64,000 bases of DNA from Microbacterium cremeum (GCF_015277855.1 NZ_CP063812.1:3534001-3598000); one strand, 5' to 3'; positions 17,152 through 25,925 are shown, counted from the stretch's first letter. Program-made: numbers and translations. Notes: generated by a model from the letters alone, not told the origin.

Positions 17152-18396
17152 ATGACGAAGCCAACCCTCGGTGTCGAGCAAGGCACCACCACCCGACGCG
17201 CCGGAGCCTGGCAGGCGGCCCTCCTGCTGGCCGGCAGCTGCATGCCCGTGATGGGGGCGGTCCTCATCACGCCGGTCCTGCCCCAGCTCTCGCAGCACTT
17301 CGCGGGCGAACCCGGCTCGGACGTGCTCGTGCCGATGATCGTGGCGATCCCGGCGCTCATGATCGCGATCTTCGCGCCGTTCGCCGGTCAGATCATCGAC
17401 CGGCTGGGGCGCAAGAACCTGCTGGTGGTCGCGATGCTGGCGTATGCGATCGCCGGCACCGTGCCCGCGTACATCGACAGCCTCACCGGCATCCTCATCA
17501 GCCGCGCGTTCGTGGGGCTGTTCGAAGCCGCGATCATGACCGTGTGCACGACGCTGATCGTCGACTACTTCCACGAGGAGCGCCGGCGCAACAAGTACCT
17601 GAGTCTGCAGACCGTCGCCACGACGCTGGGCGCGACACTGTTCATCGCGCTCGGCGGTGCGGTCGGTTCAGCGGGCTGGCACGCGCCGTTCTGGATCTAC
17701 GCGATCGCCGCCCCCATCGCGATCGTCATGGTCTTCGTGCTGTGGGAGCCGGGTCGCGGAGACGCGACGGATGCGCACATCGCGGTCGGCGAGAAGGCCC
17801 GCGTGCCGTGGCGGATCCTCGGACTGCCGCTCGTGGTCACCGTCTTCGGCGGCTTCACGTTCTACGTCATGGTGATCGAGGTCAGCTACCTCGTCGTCGG
17901 CACCGGGGTCTCCGCGGGTGACACCGCCGTGATCGGCCTGGTCGCGGCCATCGCCTCCCTCGCGACGGCCGCCGGCGCGCTCACGTTCCCGCGGATCGCG
18001 CGCCGCGGCACCGCGGTGCTGCTGCCTCTCGCCTTCGGCCTGCAGGCAGTCGGCATGGTCGTCGTGTGGCTGTTCGGCGGATTCGTCGGCGTGCTCGTCG
18101 GGGCCGTCATCGTCGGTTACGGCTCCGGCATCCTGCTGCCGTCGCTGGTGACGTGGGTCGTCTCGCGCACCCGCTTCGAGGAGCGCGGCCGGGCCACCGG
18201 CTGGTGGACGGCGTCGTTCTTCTTCGGCCAGTTCGTCACCCCCATCATCATGGGCGCGCTCACCGCCGCGACCGGCGCGCCACTGCCGGTCGCCGTCGGC
18301 ATGGTCGGCATCGCAGCGGCTGTCGTCGCCGTGGTGCTCGCCTTCGGGATGCGTGCGGGAACGCGCACCGAACAGGCTGCACCGACCGCTCGCTGA
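17152..18396 (+). CDS. MFS transporter, 12-helix
   Basis: A 414-residue permease with 12 hydrophobic segments. GQIIDRLGRKNLLVV after TM2 is the MFS loop 2-3 motif, and FVGLFEAAIMTVCTTLIVDY in TM4-5 resembles sugar/multidrug exporters of the DHA1 group. A clear AAGGAG site precedes the ATG. The upstream 100 bases contain two ATAACC words flanking ATCGATGAGCTCGAT, a possible regulator site. Substrate unknown; it is convergent with the meta-cleavage cluster and might serve it, but nothing demonstrates this. Confidence 0.85.
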   Translation: MTKPTLGVEQGTTTRRAGAWQAALLLAGSCMPVMGAVLITPVLPQLSQHFAGEPGSDVLVPMIVAIPALMIAIFAPFAGQIIDRLGRKNLLVVAMLAYAIAGTVPAYIDSLTGILISRAFVGLFEAAIMTVCTTLIVDYFHEERRRNKYLSLQTVATTLGATLFIALGGAVGSAGWHAPFWIYAIAAPIAIVMVFVLWEPGRGDATDAHIAVGEKARVPWRILGLPLVVTVFGGFTFYVMVIEVSYLVVGTGVSAGDTAVIGLVAAIASLATAAGALTFPRIARRGTAVLLPLAFGLQAVGMVVVWLFGGFVGVLVGAVIVGYGSGILLPSLVTWVVSRTRFEERGRATGWWTASFFFGQFVTPIIMGALTAATGAPLPVAVGMVGIAAAVVAVVLAFGMRAGTRTEQAAPTAR

Positions 18397-18400
18397 CATA

Positions 18401-18445
18401 CGGAAGAGGGCCGGACCCGTCGTCGACGGGTCCGGCCCTCTTCCG
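18401..18445. terminator. Strong bidirectional hairpin terminator
   Basis: A 22-base perfect inverted repeat, CGGAAGAGGGCCGGACCCGT continuing CG, then its complement after one base, lies five bases after the MFS stop and before the end of the convergent FAH gene. It is by far the strongest simple hairpin in the window and should serve both genes. Confidence 0.85.
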
Positions 18446-18467
18446 CGTGCGGGCGGACGTCCGGCGA

Positions 18468-19517
18468 TCAGTCGGCTCGGCGACGTGCCCGCGGGCGCGG
18501 ACGCGCGGCCGGCAGCGCCGGTGCCGGCACGGAGTCGCCCACCCTCCCGTGCAGCTCGCCGATCCCCTCGACCGTCATGACCACCTCGTCGCCCGGCTGC
18601 AGCGGAGGCGGGGTCAGCCCGCCGTTGCGACCCCACAGCTCGCCGAGGCATCCGCCGTTGCCGACGGTGCCCGACCCGAGCACGTCACCGGGCACCACCC
18701 GTGAGTTGCGCGAGGCGTAGGCGACGAGCTCGGGGAACGGCCACCCCATGTTCGAGACGAGGTCCTCGCCGATCAGCTCGCCGTTGACGCGCACCTCGGC
18801 GCGCACCGCCAGGAAGCCGTCGGCGTCGAGGTACGGCTCCAGCTCGTCGGCCGTGACGATCCAGGGCCCCAAGCTCGTGCCGAAGTCCTTGCCCTTGGCC
18901 GGGCCGAGCCGCACCTTCATCTCGCGACCCTGGAGGTCGCGCGCCGACCAGTCGTTCATGATCGTGTAGCCGAAGATGCGGGATGCCGCGGCCTCGGCCG
19001 TCAGGTTCACCCCGTCCGACCCCGCTACACCGCCGATGATCGCGGCGACCTCCAGCTCGAAGTCCAGCCGCTCGGTCACCGGAGGCCGGACCGCCTCCCC
19101 AGGACCGAGGATCGTGTGCGGGTTCGTGAAGTAGAACGTCGGCGCCTGGTACCACTCGTCGGCGACGTGGCTCTTGCCCTCGACGCCGGCGCTCACCCCT
19201 TCGACGTGCTCCTCGAACGCCACGAAGTCGCGAACGGATGCCGGGACCAGCGGCGCGAGCAGGCGGACGGCACCGAGCGGCATGCCCGGCGCGTCCGCGA
19301 CCCGTCCGTACAGGTCGTGCGCGGCATCCACCCCCGCGGCGAGCACGTCCGCGACGGTGATCCCGTCGGGGAACGGCACGACGCGATCGCCGACGACGAA
19401 GCCTTCGCGGACATCGTGCGGCGTTTCGTCTCGCTCCGCTCGCTCAACGACCGAGACATGCGGCGTTCCGTCTCGCTCCGCTCGCTCAACGACCGGGGTC
19501 CACCGGGCGATCCTCAT
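18468..19517 (-). CDS. Fumarylacetoacetase-fold hydrolase with repeat-encoded N-terminal insert
   Basis: A 349-residue FAH-superfamily enzyme, last gene of the six-gene catabolic operon. Metal ligands are in FELEVAAIIG (ExE) and MNDWSARD (Asp), with GDEVVMTVEGIGELHGRV at the end. Such enzymes cleave C-C bonds or act as hydratases/decarboxylases on ring-cleavage products. After MRIARWTP the protein has about 27 residues made of two copies of VVERAERD plus TPH, encoded by two tandem family-1 repeats, before the normal EGFVVGDRVVPFPDG resumes. The start overlaps the amidohydrolase stop (ATGA). Confidence 0.88.
   Translation of the reverse strand: MRIARWTPVVERAERDGTPHVSVVERAERDETPHDVREGFVVGDRVVPFPDGITVADVLAAGVDAAHDLYGRVADAPGMPLGAVRLLAPLVPASVRDFVAFEEHVEGVSAGVEGKSHVADEWYQAPTFYFTNPHTILGPGEAVRPPVTERLDFELEVAAIIGGVAGSDGVNLTAEAAASRIFGYTIMNDWSARDLQGREMKVRLGPAKGKDFGTSLGPWIVTADELEPYLDADGFLAVRAEVRVNGELIGEDLVSNMGWPFPELVAYASRNSRVVPGDVLGSGTVGNGGCLGELWGRNGGLTPPPLQPGDEVVMTVEGIGELHGRVGDSVPAPALPAARPRPRARRRAD
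19421..19495. repeat. Two family-1 repeats inside the FAH-fold coding region
   Basis: Copy one (19421-19453, GCGTTTCGTCTCGCTCCGCT then CGCTCAACGACCG) and copy two (19463-19495, GCGTTCCGTCTC instead of GTTTC) lie nine bases apart and keep the gene in frame. Both are in the same orientation. Confidence 0.93.
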
Positions 19518-20539
19518 GCGCGCACCCTCGTCCGCAGCAGCTCCTCGGCGTTGCCGGCCAGGATGCCGGCCGCGACATCGTCGGGCAGCCCCGCCGACGT
19601 CACGAAGCCCACCGGGTCGTCGAGCCCCATGTCGAACGGGAAGTCGCTGCCGAGCACGACCTGCGACGCGCCCGCGACCTCGATGAGGTGCCGCAGGGTC
19701 GCAGTGTCATGCACGACGGTGTCGAACCAGATCCTCCTCAGGTAGCTCGAGGGCTCGTGCGCGCACCCCTGCGCGTCCGGCCGCACGCGCCATGCGTGGT
19801 CGGAGCGGCCGATCGCGGTGGGCAGGTATCCGCCGCCGTGCGCCGCGACGACCTTCAAGCCGGGATGCCGGTCGAGCACGCCCGCGAAGATCAGGTGCGA
19901 CAGCGCCACCGCGTTCTCGACGGGCTGTCCGACGGTGTTGGCGAGGTAGAACCGGTCGAGGCGTTCGTCGAGCGAGCACCCGAACGGGTGCAGGAAGACC
20001 ACGCAGCCGAGCTCGGCGGCGCGTGCCCACAACGGCTCGAGGCGCTCGTCCGACAGCTCGACGTCACCGGCGGACGACGAGATCTCGACCCCGGCGAGTC
20101 CGCGCCCGAGCACCGCGTCGTCGAGGTACTCGACGATGCGGGACGGATGCTGCAGCGGCACCACGCCGAGACCGACGAGGCGGTCGGGGGCCCGGGCGAC
20201 GTGCTCGGCGATGAGGCGATTGGTCTCACCCGCGACCCACACCGCGAGGCCCTCCGGCGCCCAGGGGTAGAAGTGGTTGGGAGACACGCTGACCCACTGC
20301 CTCTGGACGCCCTGCGCGTCCATGGCGGCGAGCCGTTCCCGCACGTCGGTGAGCTTCGGAATCCGGGCGCCGACCATCGGCCCCGAGACCCTCATGCTCT
20401 CGGCGCCGTTGCGGCGGCGTTCGAGCTCGGCGGCCTCGGCGACGAGCTCGGGCGCACGCTTCTCGACCTCGGCATGCACCTGCGGCAGGAGCAGGTGCGC
20501 GTGGACGTCGGTCACGCCGGCGATCGTGGCGCCGCTCAT
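19514..20539 (-). CDS. ACMSD-type amidohydrolase (PF04909)
   Basis: A 341-residue amidohydrolase of the 2-amino-3-carboxymuconate semialdehyde decarboxylase / resorcylate decarboxylase family. The first metal motif is DVHAH (His13, His15); further ligands are expected in VFLHPFG, AAHGGGYLP and LGSDFPFD. Members decarboxylate or hydrolyse unsaturated or aromatic acids without redox cofactors. Placed between FAD monooxygenase and FAH genes with ATGA overlaps on both sides, so it belongs to the same operon; it may remove a carboxyl group from the substrate or a ring-cleavage product. Confidence 0.85.
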   Translation of the reverse strand: MSGATIAGVTDVHAHLLLPQVHAEVEKRAPELVAEAAELERRRNGAESMRVSGPMVGARIPKLTDVRERLAAMDAQGVQRQWVSVSPNHFYPWAPEGLAVWVAGETNRLIAEHVARAPDRLVGLGVVPLQHPSRIVEYLDDAVLGRGLAGVEISSSAGDVELSDERLEPLWARAAELGCVVFLHPFGCSLDERLDRFYLANTVGQPVENAVALSHLIFAGVLDRHPGLKVVAAHGGGYLPTAIGRSDHAWRVRPDAQGCAHEPSSYLRRIWFDTVVHDTATLRHLIEVAGASQVVLGSDFPFDMGLDDPVGFVTSAGLPDDVAAGILAGNAEELLRTRVRA

Positions 20540-21681
20540 GCCGGCTGCGCCATCTGCTGCGCGATGCCGAAGATCAGACCCCCAGCGTCCGCGTCGCGGT
20601 CGCCGTCGATCTGCCATTGGCCGAGCTGGACGGATGCCTCGACCACCGCCTGCGCGCGCGGCAGCCGCCGCGCGTGGAACTGATCCCACAGCTCCTGGTC
20701 GACGGCATCCCGCTGCACCAGCAGCTCGGTCAGCACAAGCGCGTCCTCGAGGCCCTGCGCTGCACCCTGCGCGATCGTCGGAGGGCACGAGTGCGCGGCA
20801 TCCCCGATGATGACGACGCGGCCGCGATTCCACGGTGCGGTGACGAGGTGCTGCGTGAACCACGTGTAGTGGGCTTTGGCGCCCGTCTCGAGATCCGCGC
20901 GGATCGAGTTCCACGGACCGCCGTAGGCGCGCGAGTCGTCGAGCATGATCCGGGTGGCCTCCTCGTCCGAGACGGTGAAACGGTCCTGCGCCTTCTCAAC
21001 GAGGAACGCGTACATCGTGTCGTCGCCGGTGGGCGTGTAGCCGGCGATGTAGACCGGACCGCCGTAGTAGAGCTCGCTGCGCACGACCTCGGCGGGGCGC
21101 GACACGAACGTGCGCCAGATGCCCATGCCGGTGGGCTGCGGATTCTCGTCGATGCCGATCAGCTCCCGCACGGTCGAGTGCAGCCCGTCGGCGCCGATCA
21201 CGAGGTCGTACTCGCCCGCGCTCTCCGCGGCGTCTTCGCCATCGACGAGCACCTCGACCGCGTCCTCTCGCGACGCGAGCCCGGTGAGCTTCACGCCGAA
21301 GCGCACGTTCGCGCCGGCCTGCTGCGCGTGCGCCAGGAGGATCTGTGCGAGCGCGGGGCGCGGCATCCCCATCGCCGCCGGATAGTCCGGCCCGCCCGTC
21401 TTGACGTCGGGCAGCTCGGCGACGATCGGGGCGTGGGGGCCGGGGGCGCGCAGGTTGAGGCCCTCGAAGGGGTAGCCCGCGGCGCGGACGTCGTCCCACG
21501 CGCCCAGTGCGTCGAACACGCGCAGCGCGTTGCCCTGCAGCGAGATGCCCGACCCCAGCGCGGTGAGTTCGGGCTTCGCCTCGAAGACCTCGACCTCGAC
21601 GCCCGCCTTCGCGAGCTGGATGGCGGCGGCGAGGCCGGAGACCCCGGCGCCGACGACGGCGACCTTGCGTACGGCGGTCAT
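20536..21681 (-). CDS. FAD-dependent aromatic monooxygenase
   Basis: A 381-residue single-component flavoprotein hydroxylase. It has GAGVSGLAAAIQLAKAGVEV (dinucleotide-binding), the DG motif region VIGADGLHSTVRE and the second FAD motif GDAAHSCPPTIAQGAAQGLE (GDAAH). It should hydroxylate an aromatic acid or phenol at the expense of NAD(P)H and O2, making a diol for the dioxygenase encoded in the same operon. It resembles salicylate/3-hydroxybenzoate hydroxylase-like enzymes but I cannot assign a substrate. The stop overlaps the amidohydrolase start. Confidence 0.88.
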   Translation of the reverse strand: MTAVRKVAVVGAGVSGLAAAIQLAKAGVEVEVFEAKPELTALGSGISLQGNALRVFDALGAWDDVRAAGYPFEGLNLRAPGPHAPIVAELPDVKTGGPDYPAAMGMPRPALAQILLAHAQQAGANVRFGVKLTGLASREDAVEVLVDGEDAAESAGEYDLVIGADGLHSTVRELIGIDENPQPTGMGIWRTFVSRPAEVVRSELYYGGPVYIAGYTPTGDDTMYAFLVEKAQDRFTVSDEEATRIMLDDSRAYGGPWNSIRADLETGAKAHYTWFTQHLVTAPWNRGRVVIIGDAAHSCPPTIAQGAAQGLEDALVLTELLVQRDAVDQELWDQFHARRLPRAQAVVEASVQLGQWQIDGDRDADAGGLIFGIAQQMAQPA

Positions 21682-21714
21682 GTCAGAACCTCTCTGTTCT
21701 TGGGATGGTGCGGG

Positions 21715-22707
21715 TCAGAGGATGGCCACGGGGTTGATCGGCGAGCCGACCGCCCCGGTGATCGGCAGCGGCGCGGCCGAGAGCAGGAAGTCCCAGCGTC
21801 CGCGTGCGGCGCACTCGGCACCGAGCGCTTCGAGGTTCCACATCTCGCCGATCGTGAGGCCGATGTTCGGGATCACGACCTGGTGCAGCGGCTGGAACGC
21901 GGGGGCATCGAACTCGTTCGGGCGCACCTCGAATCCCCACGTGTCGGTCGCGATCGCGGCGATCTCGGTGCGGTGCAGCCAGCCCGCCGTGGTCAGCGAG
22001 AGCCCGGGCGCGGGTCCACCCGCATAGTCGCCCCAGCCCTCGCGCCGGGTGCGGCCGTACTGCCCGGTGCGCACGAGCACGATGTCGCCGCGCCCGACCG
22101 TCACGCCCTGCGCGACCGCCGTCGCCTCGAGGTCGGCGACGGTCACCGCGTAGCCGTCGCCGAGCTCACCCGACTCGGGGCCGACGTGGCTGCCGACGTC
22201 GAGCAGCACGCCGCGGGAGACGATGACGGATGCCGCGTGCTCGATGCCGGTGACGAGGTCGCCCTCGCTCGTGACGACGTCGCCCGCGCGCCGCCCGTTC
22301 CACGCGTTGCCGTGGTCGAAGATGTGGCCGAGCCCGTCCCACTGCGTCGAGCACTGCAGCGGCATCGCGATGACGTCGTCGGCGCCGCCGATGCCGTGCG
22401 GGAAGCCCTGGTTGCCGCGCTCGGCGTCCACACCGGTGTCGGTCATGGTGTGCACGGGATTGGTGCGACGCCGCCAGCCCTTCTGCGGCCCGTCGGTGTC
22501 GAACCGCTGTGCGAGCGAGACGACCACGCCGTCTCGCACGAGCCCGGCGGCCTCGACGCGCTTGGCCTCGTCGATGAAGTTGAGCGTGCCGAGCACGTCG
22601 TCCTCGCCCCAGCGACCCCAGTTGCGGTAGGCCGCGGCGCGCGCGGCGATCTCACCCTCGGGGTCCTGTCGGTCGAGGTCGGCCGGGTTCTCGGAGGGAA
22701 GGGTCAT
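21715..22707 (-). CDS. Cyclase-family hydrolase
   Basis: A 330-residue member of the cyclase/KynB fold. The core includes STQWDGLGHIFDHGNAWNG, where a Trp-Asp-Gly-Leu-Gly-His segment replaces the ordinary HxGTHxD motif, and LLDVGSHVG, IVLVRTGQYGR. This divergent subgroup commonly sits in aromatic catabolic operons. A hydrolytic step on a ring-cleavage or lactone intermediate is the likely role. It starts two bases after the upstream FAH gene ends. Confidence 0.8.
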   Translation of the reverse strand: MTLPSENPADLDRQDPEGEIAARAAAYRNWGRWGEDDVLGTLNFIDEAKRVEAAGLVRDGVVVSLAQRFDTDGPQKGWRRRTNPVHTMTDTGVDAERGNQGFPHGIGGADDVIAMPLQCSTQWDGLGHIFDHGNAWNGRRAGDVVTSEGDLVTGIEHAASVIVSRGVLLDVGSHVGPESGELGDGYAVTVADLEATAVAQGVTVGRGDIVLVRTGQYGRTRREGWGDYAGGPAPGLSLTTAGWLHRTEIAAIATDTWGFEVRPNEFDAPAFQPLHQVVIPNIGLTIGEMWNLEALGAECAARGRWDFLLSAAPLPITGAVGSPINPVAIL

Positions 22708-22708
22708 T

Positions 22709-23716
22709 TCATCGCCTCCCGGTCGTTGAGCGAGCGAAGCGAGACGAAACGGGTCCTTCCGCGAGGCAACGGACCACCTGGGTGCCGAGGCCCTCGATCG
22801 CGCCGGTCATGACGTCGCCGTCGCGCAGGAACCGGCGCCAGTGCTGGCCGTTTCCGGCGGGACTGCCGGTCAGCAGCACGTCGCCGGGCAGCAGCGGCAT
22901 GTTCTGCGACGCGCCCGAGACGAGTGCCGGGATGCCGAACAGCAGGTCGCTGGTCGAGGCATCCTGCATCACCTCACCGTTGAGCTCGAGGCGCACGCTG
23001 AGGTTCGCCCCGTCGACGAAGGGCGCCGGCACGAGGAACGGCCCCGTCGGAAGGAAGCCCGGCGCATTCTTGGCGCGGTACCAGTCGGTGCCGATCTCCT
23101 TCATGTCCTTGCGGAACACGAGGTCGCGCGTGGTGATGTCGTTGACGATCGTGTAGCCCGCGATGTGGTCCATCGCGTCCTCGCGCGAGACGCGGAACGC
23201 CTCGCGTCCGATCACGACGGCGAGCTCCAGCTCCCAGTCGTGCACGTCGCTGTACGAGGGCAGCACGAGCGGCACGTCGTCGCCGACGACGCACGCGGAG
23301 AGCCCGATGAAGAAGTACGGCTCGCCGTTCGCGGCGCGGTCGTCCATCATCTTCGCGGCGGCCGCACGGGCTTCGTCGAGCGTGCGGTCGGAGGTGTTCG
23401 TGAGGCCGGCTGCCACCAGCTCGATCACGTGCTGGCGGTAGTTGGCGCCCGTCTGCAGCACCTGGCGCGGCTCGACCGGAGCGGTCAGGGTGACGTCGGT
23501 CAGCGGCATCCACCCGCCGTCGTCGCCGTCGGCGAGCGCGGCGAGGCGGTCCCACTCGGGATCGGCGAGGAAGTCGTTGAGGGATGCCGCGCCGAGGTCC
23601 TCGGGCGGGAGCGGGCGGATGCGGTCGTGGGCGACCAGGCCCAGACGCGGCGAATCGCCCTGCCGGTAGCGGGCGAGGGCGAAGGGGACGGTCGGGCCGT
23701 GCGACGTCGTCGTCAT
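22709..23716 (-). CDS. Fumarylacetoacetase-fold hydrolase/hydratase
   Basis: A 335-residue FAH-superfamily enzyme, second gene of the operon. Metal ligands appear in WELELAVVIG (ExE) and IVNDITTRD (Asp), and LLTGSPAGNG is the usual active-site loop. In meta-cleavage routes such proteins hydrate 2-oxopent-4-enoates or cleave acylpyruvates. The last residues (SSRFARSTTGRR) are encoded by a family-1 repeat that runs to the stop codon and the ribosome-binding site of the next gene, so the native C-terminus has probably been altered. Confidence 0.87.
   Translation of the reverse strand: MTTTSHGPTVPFALARYRQGDSPRLGLVAHDRIRPLPPEDLGAASLNDFLADPEWDRLAALADGDDGGWMPLTDVTLTAPVEPRQVLQTGANYRQHVIELVAAGLTNTSDRTLDEARAAAAKMMDDRAANGEPYFFIGLSACVVGDDVPLVLPSYSDVHDWELELAVVIGREAFRVSREDAMDHIAGYTIVNDITTRDLVFRKDMKEIGTDWYRAKNAPGFLPTGPFLVPAPFVDGANLSVRLELNGEVMQDASTSDLLFGIPALVSGASQNMPLLPGDVLLTGSPAGNGQHWRRFLRDGDVMTGAIEGLGTQVVRCLAEGPVSSRFARSTTGRR
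22723..22751. repeat. Family-1 repeat at the 3' end of an FAH-fold gene
   Basis: CGGTCGTTGAGCGAGCGAAG then CGAGACGAAAC is a single full family-1 copy. It lies in the last coding codons of the FAH gene, 15 bases before the cyclase start. Confidence 0.9.
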
Positions 23717-23741
23717 GCGAACTCCTGGTGCGGTGTGGTGC

Positions 23742-23775
23742 GGCGGAGGCGACCGGTCGATCGGTCGCCTCCGCC
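23742..23775 (-). terminator. Intercistronic hairpin after the extradiol dioxygenase gene
   Basis: A 14-base perfect stem, GGCGGAGGCGACCG / CGGTCGCCTCCGCC, with a six-base loop, occupies the only sizeable gap in the operon, between the dioxygenase stop and the next FAH start. It may attenuate transcription or protect the dioxygenase message. Confidence 0.7.
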
Positions 23776-23783
23776 GGGTCTGG

Positions 23784-24803
23784 TCAGCCCTGGCCGTGCT
23801 TGGCGTAGGGGTTGAACAGGGCGTCCTTGATCTCGTCGGGCACGCCCTCCTCGGTCGCGCTCGGGCCGTCGGCCGGCGGGAACGACTCCGTCATCGACAT
23901 CGGCATGACGCTGTTGCGATAGAAGTTGTTCGACCCCTGCGACGGGCGCCACGTGTTGGGCTCCCAATCCGGCACGTAGTTGCGGTAGCCGCCGGTGTTC
24001 AGCTCGATGCGCAGGCTCGACGGCTCGCGGTAGTAGAGGAAATTCTGCTCGCCGATGCCGTGGATCGACGGTCCGTACTCGATCGGGTAGCCGTTCTCAA
24101 TGAGCACATCCGCCGCGATGAGGAGCTCTTCGCGCGTGTCGACCCAGAAGGCGTAATGGTTCACGCGGCCGGCCCGGGTGGAGCCGTCGAGCACGACGCC
24201 GAGGTCGTGGGACTTCTCGTTCGTGGTCAGCACCGAGAACACCGAGATCGGGGCCTCGTCGAGGATCGTCCTGGCCATGATGCGGAACCCGAGCACCTCG
24301 CTGTACCAGGCGGTGAACGCGTCGACGTCGCTCGTGGCGATGGTGACGTGGTCGAGCTGCCGCGGGGCGCCGGCGACCTTGCTGCGACGCGACGGCCGGT
24401 CGGGGTAGATCGACGCGGCGTCGCCCTCGGTGTCGTGGTGGCGGGTGACGTCCCAGTGCAGGGTGAGGGTGTGACCCCACGGTCCGGTGAAGCGGTATGC
24501 GCGGCCGATCTTGTGGACGTCGACCCACTCGCCCTCGACGCCGGCGGCCTCGATGCGCGTGGCGGCCTCCTCGAGCGCCTCGGCGCTGGAGGTGCGCCAC
24601 GCGGCGGTGACGAGCGAGGGCTCGTCGCCCGGGACGACGACGACGCTGTAGGCGTAGTAGTCGCCCCAGCAGCGCAGGTAGACGGCGCCGTCGACGCGGT
24701 CGACGACGGTCAGGCCGACCTGGTTGACGTAGAAGTCGACGGATGCCTCGACATCCGGCGAGGTGATCTCCACGTAGGAGAGGTGGGAGAGGAGCTTGAT
24801 CAT
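23784..24803 (-). CDS. Catechol 2,3-dioxygenase-type extradiol ring-cleavage dioxygenase (VOC fold)
   Basis: A 339-residue two-domain vicinal-oxygen-chelate enzyme. Fe(II) ligands are His152 (QLDHVTIA), His216 (RVNHYAFW) and Glu267 (LRIELNTGG), all in the C-terminal repeat as in XylE/DmpB. It should cleave a catecholic intermediate adjacent to its hydroxyls. About 55 extra residues follow the usual end (from PDWEPNTW to NPYAKHGQG), a feature of some actinobacterial members. First gene of the operon, divergent from the LysR gene. Confidence 0.9.
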   Translation of the reverse strand: MIKLLSHLSYVEITSPDVEASVDFYVNQVGLTVVDRVDGAVYLRCWGDYYAYSVVVVPGDEPSLVTAAWRTSSAEALEEAATRIEAAGVEGEWVDVHKIGRAYRFTGPWGHTLTLHWDVTRHHDTEGDAASIYPDRPSRRSKVAGAPRQLDHVTIATSDVDAFTAWYSEVLGFRIMARTILDEAPISVFSVLTTNEKSHDLGVVLDGSTRAGRVNHYAFWVDTREELLIAADVLIENGYPIEYGPSIHGIGEQNFLYYREPSSLRIELNTGGYRNYVPDWEPNTWRPSQGSNNFYRNSVMPMSMTESFPPADGPSATEEGVPDEIKDALFNPYAKHGQG

Positions 24804-24879
24804 CGTTGAACCCTTCCGAAGCTGCCTGGGCTGCGCCGCCCTGATCTCTCCATCGTGATCGGCGGCGATCCATCAGCAA

Positions 24880-24893
24880 AGCGGATTCCCGCT
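24880..24893. promoter_or_regulatory. Possible LysR operator in the divergent promoter
   Basis: AGCGG-ATTC-CCGCT, a 5-4-5 inverted repeat, lies between the divergent dioxygenase and LysR genes directly next to TATATG, a possible -10 element. Position suits LysR control; no experimental consensus supports it. Confidence 0.4.
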
Positions 24894-24950
24894 ATATGCT
24901 CGATCAACGCTGTTTATGTCCAAGCTTCCGACCCGGAGGACCACGACGAC

Positions 24951-25925
24951 GTGTCCGACCGACCGCTTGTCTCCCGACTCGATCTCAACCTGCTGGTGGC
25001 GCTCGATGCGCTGCTGACCGAGCGCAGCGTGACGCGCGCCGCCGAGCGACTGCGGTTGAGCCAGCCCGCGTTGAGCGCCTCGCTCGCCCGGCTGCGCCTG
25101 CACTTCAACGACCCGATCCTGGCGCGCCGCGGCAACACCTACGAGCTGACACCCTTCGCACTGCAGCTCGCCGAGCACACCGCCGCAGCTCTCGAAGCCG
25201 CGCGGCGGGTCTTCGAAAGCCAGGCGACGTGGTCGCCCGAGGAGTCGACGCGCGAGTTCTCGATCTACGGATCCGACTACGGCTTCGTCTCAGTCGGCAG
25301 CGTCGTCTCGCGTCTGGCCGCCGAGCGCGCCCCGGGCGTGCGGTTCCGGTTCATGCTGCACAATCCGGCGATCGTCGACGACGCGGCGGCGCGGCTGCGC
25401 TCGGCCGACGGGCTCATCATCCCGCACGGGCCGGTCTCGGATCTTCCGTATGTGGACCTCTGGCACGACGAGTGGGTGGCGCTCGTCGCGGAGTCCAACC
25501 ACGCCGTCGGCAGCACCCTCACGATGGAGCAGCTCGCGGAGTTCCCGTGGGCGATGACGTACCAATCCCGGTCGGCGTTCACCTCGGCGGGCCGGCAGGT
25601 GCAGCAGCTGGGCATCGAGCCGCGCATCGAGGTGGTCGTCGAGAGCTTCCTGTCGATGACCCACTTCATCGCGGGCACCCCTCGCATCGCGATCATCCAG
25701 GCGGCGATCGCACCGCTGGCGGTCCGTGCCGGAGGCGTGCGCACCGTCGGACTGCCGTTCCGGCCCACTCCCCTCACCAACGCGCTGTGGTGGCACCCCG
25801 TTCACGGCCGCGATCCCGAGCACGCCTGGATGCGCGACCTCTTCGTGGAGGCGGGACGGATCGTGGATGCCGGAGCCTACGTCGCCGAGGCCCCCGACGC
25901 ACCGGCGGCCTCAGCGCACCGCTGA
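24951..25925 (+). CDS. LysR-family transcriptional regulator
   Basis: A 324-residue regulator. The N-terminal winged helix reads SRLDLNLLVALDALLTERSV-TRAA followed by QPALSASLARLR, very typical of the NodD/LinR-like branch of LysR; the rest is a periplasmic-binding-type effector domain. I chose the GTG after CGGAGGA (10 bases); a start 96 bases upstream would add a non-typical leader. It probably activates the divergent meta-cleavage operon with an aromatic pathway intermediate as effector. Its 3' end overlaps the convergent MFS gene by 15 bases. Confidence 0.9.
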   Translation: MSDRPLVSRLDLNLLVALDALLTERSVTRAAERLRLSQPALSASLARLRLHFNDPILARRGNTYELTPFALQLAEHTAAALEAARRVFESQATWSPEESTREFSIYGSDYGFVSVGSVVSRLAAERAPGVRFRFMLHNPAIVDDAAARLRSADGLIIPHGPVSDLPYVDLWHDEWVALVAESNHAVGSTLTMEQLAEFPWAMTYQSRSAFTSAGRQVQQLGIEPRIEVVVESFLSMTHFIAGTPRIAIIQAAIAPLAVRAGGVRTVGLPFRPTPLTNALWWHPVHGRDPEHAWMRDLFVEAGRIVDAGAYVAEAPDAPAASAHR

